A DNA stretch of 64,000 bases from Echinarachnius parma (taxonomy: Eukaryota; Echinodermata; Echinoidea; Clypeasteroida; Echinarachniidae), in the NCBI GenBank assembly GCA_037951105.1, contig JBAMJV010004022.1, positions 39,598-103,597 of the forward strand, written 5' to 3'. Made by a program: the position numbers and the translations under genes. How positions within the stretch are numbered: position 1 is the first letter of the stretch; the number at the start of each line of letters is the position of its first letter. Below are positions 40,301 to 46,300 of this stretch, piece by piece. A model generated the notes under the pieces. That model worked only from the letters and a program-made list of their open reading frames with translations, had not been told where the DNA came from and searched no databases.

Positions 40301-43300
40301 AAGTCCCCACTGTTAACCCTTCTACATTTAGCATGGCTTAGATGTGTGTATCCCTTTCTACAGACGCTTTTAACACATATCGCCTTTCTGTCTGCAAGTC
40401 CCCACTGTTAACCCTTCTACATTTAATAGCATGGCTTAGATGTGTGTATCCCCTTCTACAGATGCTTTTTAATACACATATCGCCTTTCTGTCTGAAAGT
40501 CCTCACTGTTAAAGGAACTACAGCGTCTAGATGGCCTAATTTTCACAATTCGGCTCTCTATATGTAATTTTTCCCGAAGAAAAAGAATTTGGTAGTCATT
40601 TCTCATGAAATCAATAAATTTTGGTGTAATTAGTAAATATCTAATTGTCCTGGGAACGCCCCTTTTAAATCGCCAAAATGTGACATCATCTAAAGAACAG
40701 ACTAATGAACTAAATTCTGTAGATGACGCGTCATGACATAAGCCAATGAATTGTCAATCACATGTCAATCACGCTGCCGATTCCGGACCCTAAATGTGGG
40801 TGGGGAGTAAACTGGCTGCTAAGTGAGATTTGGCATCAGAAAATTAGTCTTAAATCACTACTGTGTTTATTTTCATGGATTTTTTTTCGGCAGACCTTTG
40901 GAATAAGTGTCAAAGTACGTTATATTCTTTAGGTCCTTTAACCCTTCTATATTAGCATGGCATAGATGTGTGTATCCCTTTCTACAGATGCTGTTAACAC
41001 ATATATTGCCTTTCTGTCTGAAAGTCCCCACTGTTATTTAAACCCTTCTATTTGTTAGCATGGCATGATGTTACTGGTTTTGTATTGACGGGATTCACTA
41101 ACCTTCACCAGTGTACCTGCATGTTAAAGGCGCCATCTTGCGAACGCCGTGTGCATGTTGCGCAATATGCACTGGCTCAGTGTTCAAAATGGCAACCCGC
41201 ATGATAGCATCCCTACACTTTTCACTCTTTACTGCATATACAGTGTATTGCCTTTCTGTGTGCCAGCCTCAAATGTGAACTGTTCTATTTTAGCTTAGCT
41301 ATTAAATATGCATGTGTTTCAGCAGTGGCTTTAATTCTACTGATTTGGTTCTGGGAGAATTAACCAGCTTTCATCCGTGGCGGGCACTCAAATTATTTTT
41401 TGACGGGGGTGTACTCTGAAATGGGGGTCTTAAGAGCTGACTACAAGCACAAAATATAGGGTCTTTGGAGCTACAAAAACCCTGAAACGGGAGTTAAGGA
41501 GTTAAGGAGCAGACTAAAACTACAAAATACATGGACTTGGAGCTACCAAAGACCTATGGAAACCCTCAAATGGTGGTCCAAGGAGCTGACTAGAAGAAGA
41601 ATAATGGACTTGGCACTACTCAACTACCTAGCCAAGTCATTCCGGGGGTCTATGGAGCGGCAACTTTTGAAAATCGGGTATCTGGAGAGCGGCAATCGGG
41701 TGTGAAAGCGGCACATACCCGTCTTACATTATACATGAGTGCCCTCCCCCAAAGGCCTCACCCCCTCCCCAATACAAATACATTCCTGCATATTTACAAA
41801 AATGAACTTTCTGCTCTTGCAGTTCTTTCCGCTTTTTATTCTTTCTGCCTAAAGATGTGTATTTGTACTTTATACAAGGTTACAATGTGTAGGCATGTTC
41901 AACCCGTTCAGGACTGATTGACGTTGCTATAACATGTATTCTCCATGGACCCAAGCCCAAGAGTATTTTCAGGACCAGTCCTGAATGGGTGAATAATACA
42001 TGTACCTCTTTCATGAAACATCATATTTGTGTCTGTTTTGCTAACCATTAACCAACTATTAACAATACTAAAATATTATGTATCCATGTTTGATGTGCAC
42101 CTAATTATTTTTTTGCTGGAAATCTCTTGACCACAACTCAATTGCATGTACATGTGTGTTGCCCCCCTCCCCCCTAACAAAAAAAAAAAGATTTGAACCA
42201 GAAAAATGATAGAAAATAAAAAATGATTCAGCCAAAAGGGGGATGATTTTGCCCAGAGGATGATGTGTACAACTTACAAGTTTCAAATTAGGGTTAGGGT
42301 TAGGGTTAGGGTTGGGACTGGTACATCTAGATGTGTGGCCTAGGGGCACAGTATCAGGGGCAGAGACTATTCATTCCCCCTATGCTTTCATCCCTCTAGA
42401 TGGCCGCAAACCCAATGATTCCAATTAAAGGGACCTAGTAACATTGTCAAAAGCTTCACAAAATGACTTGGAATGCTACCGGTTCTCATGCACATACCTC
42501 ATTGTATTTGTATTACCCATATAGAAACATGGAACAACTTTTGGTTTTCCAAATTTCTGTTCCGTTTAAATACAAAGATATGTATGTTGATTGAAGTTTT
42601 TCAGATTTATTATTATCTACTGGATAATGTTAAAAAAGTCAGTGCAATGAGGTCGCCAATATCACTTTGCATTTTCGCTCATTACCCGGTCATACATGTA
42701 TTACATTCACTTACCATGGTATTTTCACGCTTCACTCAGTGGACATATCAGATCACAGTATTACACATTTTATCAAGTTGAACCCTTCGCCAGCTTTTAC
42801 TAGATCCCTTTAACGAGAGTGGTCTTGATGTGGTTGTAAGTGGATTTTGTGGAGTTCGTCACCATCTTGCGGCAAGAGCATGCAATAAGAATAAATTAAC
42901 CACAGTCAAAACTGGACTGACATATGTGCCAAATTAAGCACGGGAAGACTTTTGTATAATAATAATAATAATATGACGTATTTATATAGCGCCCCAATGC
43001 AAACAAGCTTCTTAGCGCTTTAGAGGAGAAGATAAGATTATACAGGGTGTAAAAACAGAGAAGAGTTTGAGCTATGACTGATAATGTTGTTTGGGAAAGA
43101 AAAAAAATTCTTCTTATTTGTCTGTTTTAATTTGAAACTGATTTGCCCTCTGTAATTCCTCCAGGTATGAGTAGCTCCAGTTCCTGCTCAGGGACGGACA
43201 TATCGGAGGACCTGGGTGCTCCACCCATACCCCAGAGAACGGTAAGCATCACCATTCAGGTCCGTAGCCAGGATTTTTCAAGGGGGGGTGCATAATTAAC

Positions 43301-46300
43301 AAAAGTGGTCCGAGACCACTGGTTACGTGTGTAAACGAGGGGAGGGGGGGGGGGGGGGGGGGTGTGAACGTGGCCAACACCTGTTATGGCCTAGATTGAT
43401 GAAAAGTGGACCTTTCTGTATTTCGCGGGGGGGGGGGGAGATGCAAACGCACCGACCCCCTCTTACCCCCTGGCTATGGGCCTGTCATTTAACCATTGGT
43501 AGGGAAATAATGTGTATATTACCTTGCAAATTTCGTTGTCTATTAACAAATTTTAATGTGATTTAAACTTCAACATTGTTATGTGCCTTTTTAAAAATTG
43601 TATTGATACTGATTAGTTCTCTTTGTTTTATACATGCGTGTACAACTTGCATTGAAATGGAACTACATGAAGGTATTTTGATCAATGTTATGGAAAACCT
43701 AAACCTTTTATACCAAAAGCTTTTATATCCCTATAACCAAATGTAGTATAAGTAGTATTGAATGTGCATGAACCCAAATAGCTGAGCTTTATAAACAAAT
43801 TTTAAAAAAAGCTTGTCTTGTAATTGATAACAAGTCCTTTAAAATCACTGCTAAAAATCTGGCATCCATAGGGTAAGTTAGCCGGGTGGAACTTATGATG
43901 AAGGGAATCAAATAGTGTTTTATTGTGAACCTATGAAATATGATCTTCATTATTAAAAGAAGGTTTGTCTTGTAAAATATACAAGTCCTCTGATGTGTTA
44001 ATAACAGTTTTGTTAAATGATGTGCCATTACAGTCCTTTAGGAAATCACTACTAAAAACATGGGATTCCCTTGGGTAAGTGGACCCGGTGGAACTGGAAA
44101 GCAAAACAAATTTATAATTCACGGGTCACTTTTTTTATTGAAAGTTGACTTTCAGGTTTCCTATCTGATTAACTCTTAACGTGCCAGGGATTGTAATGCT
44201 CTATGACATTTGTGTGCATTGTAACTCCAAAAAATGCGAGCTTGGCACGTTAGGAGTTAAAAGCCAACTTGCAAGCTGCTGTGCACATTTTGTTATTCTA
44301 TATTTATTCTAGCTTTGATGCCATACAACCTTTGACACCTATCCTTTTCACATATAGATTATACCCTGATAAACTTGAAAGAAAGAAAAAATGATATTCA
44401 CAGATCATTTTATAGTGGAAATTTACTTTCACAATCCCCTCTGATTTGAAGGCAACTTGCAAGCTACGCATAATTGTTCCCAATTTGATTTTAGCTTTTA
44501 CCCCACATCATATAAATTTCACCACCACATATAGATTATACCCTTATAAACTTGAAAGAAAGAAAAAATGATATTCACAGGTCATTTTATAGTGGAAATT
44601 TACTTTCACAATCCCCTCTGATTTAAAGACAACTTGCAAGCTACGCATAATTGTTCCTAATTTGATTTTAGCTTTGACCCCACGTCATATAACCTTCAAC
44701 ACCATTTCTGTTCTTTATCTATTATCTGTTACACTTGTATTTTTTTCAAAAGAGGCAAAATGTGAATTCAAAGTCGATTTTATAGTTGTGTACATGTAGT
44801 CCTTTAGTATGAAAGGTGAGTTTAGTTAGTACACTGATGCAGATCAACATCTTTCACTATCATGTATTCATGACTGTTATGTAGCAAATATTTGGTGACC
44901 CCGGGCCAGTGGACCAGTGCTAATTTCATGCCTTATTTTTATCTTAGAAGGAAAAATAAGTTCTTTGTAAACACCCGTGTGATAACTGATCTCTCCTATA
45001 TATAGGTAACATGGAATGATTGAGGTAAAACAGTTAAAGAAACAAACATAAAAATAAAATAATTGTCACATCCTCATTTCATGAAAGATAGCTGAGAAAT
45101 CGCGCCATTTGCCTGAATGTTTAGTACTAGTTTTCTCATTGCATTGCAGTGAGTTTAGTTAGAATAATGTACATTTATAGTCAGGGTTTAATTTTTTAAA
45201 GGGTTTCTTTAAATAATTTTGAGTTATATTGATTCGATTTTATATGATTTTATTTGCACCTTTATTCAAATAAGTGTATAACCAAAGCATAGTATAAAAT
45301 ACACACACAAATATAACATTGTTTTAATTTGTTACAGACAGTAACATAGTTTTATCGTATAATACATGTGCAACTAAAAAACGTGTATTCTAGGTCTTTT
45401 TGTTTGATTAACCAGTTCACTTCGAGACTCTGAAATCCCCATAGACTTTGTACTTAGCCCACCCTGTTCCCCTAAGCAATGGGTTATATGCATATTTTGT
45501 CATTTTGAATAAATTTAAATCACTGGTTGTTTTAATTGATTTAAATCGTAAAGTCACACTAGCATTGGTTATGTTTCCACTCATTATGTTGTTTTCTGTA
45601 CTCTTTACATATTAAATTGAAAGATGAAAATAATTGGTCTATGCAAAACACCAATACCTATTGATACTTAATAGTTCTTGCATTAACAGATATGTCATGT
45701 TTTTCTCAAAACTATTGAGTTACTGGATGCAAATACATTGTAAGTTATATTTTAAAATATATATATATATTTTTGTCAATTTACAGTTCAGGCCCTTCTT
45801 GCACAGAGACTTTTAGTCATAGTTTTTTTTCCATATACATGCACAGTATACTTGCACATATCCATACAATTTTTTGTAAAAACACAATTTTATGCCTCAA
45901 AAACATTTGCATGCAACAGGGTACACATATGCACTTACTTTTAAGGGAAGAAGAACGAGTATTATATGATTTTTCAGGGTTTACATCAGATATTTTGTCA
46001 TATTCGATACATATTTTCTTTATTTGCTTTGATTTGTTTTTTTATTTAACTGTACATTCATTTTATATTGCCGAATCTTGGTTTATAATGATTTACTCGG
46101 GCAACTTTCATTTATTTCTTTTTTATTTATATATCTTATTTTATGCAGCCCCTATAGACATGCAGTATATATTTTTTCTCAGGTCATTCCCATGAGTTAC
46201 AAACCGAAGTTATTTCCTTGACTTATAAACCTTTGGAACAACTTTGATATAAGTCTATGAAATGGCTTGAAAGTCAAGAGAATGGCTTATACATGTATAC

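Noticed and set aside
37533-41070. CRISPR-like or direct-repeat array
   Set aside because: Units are contiguous tandem repeats without unique spacers, in an animal intron.
42473-42781. 102-residue open frame
   Set aside because: It lies inside a TTAA element and has no domain or splice context.
45773-46195. 140-residue hydrophobic open frame in DOCK intron 29
   Set aside because: AT-rich composition gives Phe/Ile/Tyr-rich translation; no family pattern, no codon bias, no conserved motif.
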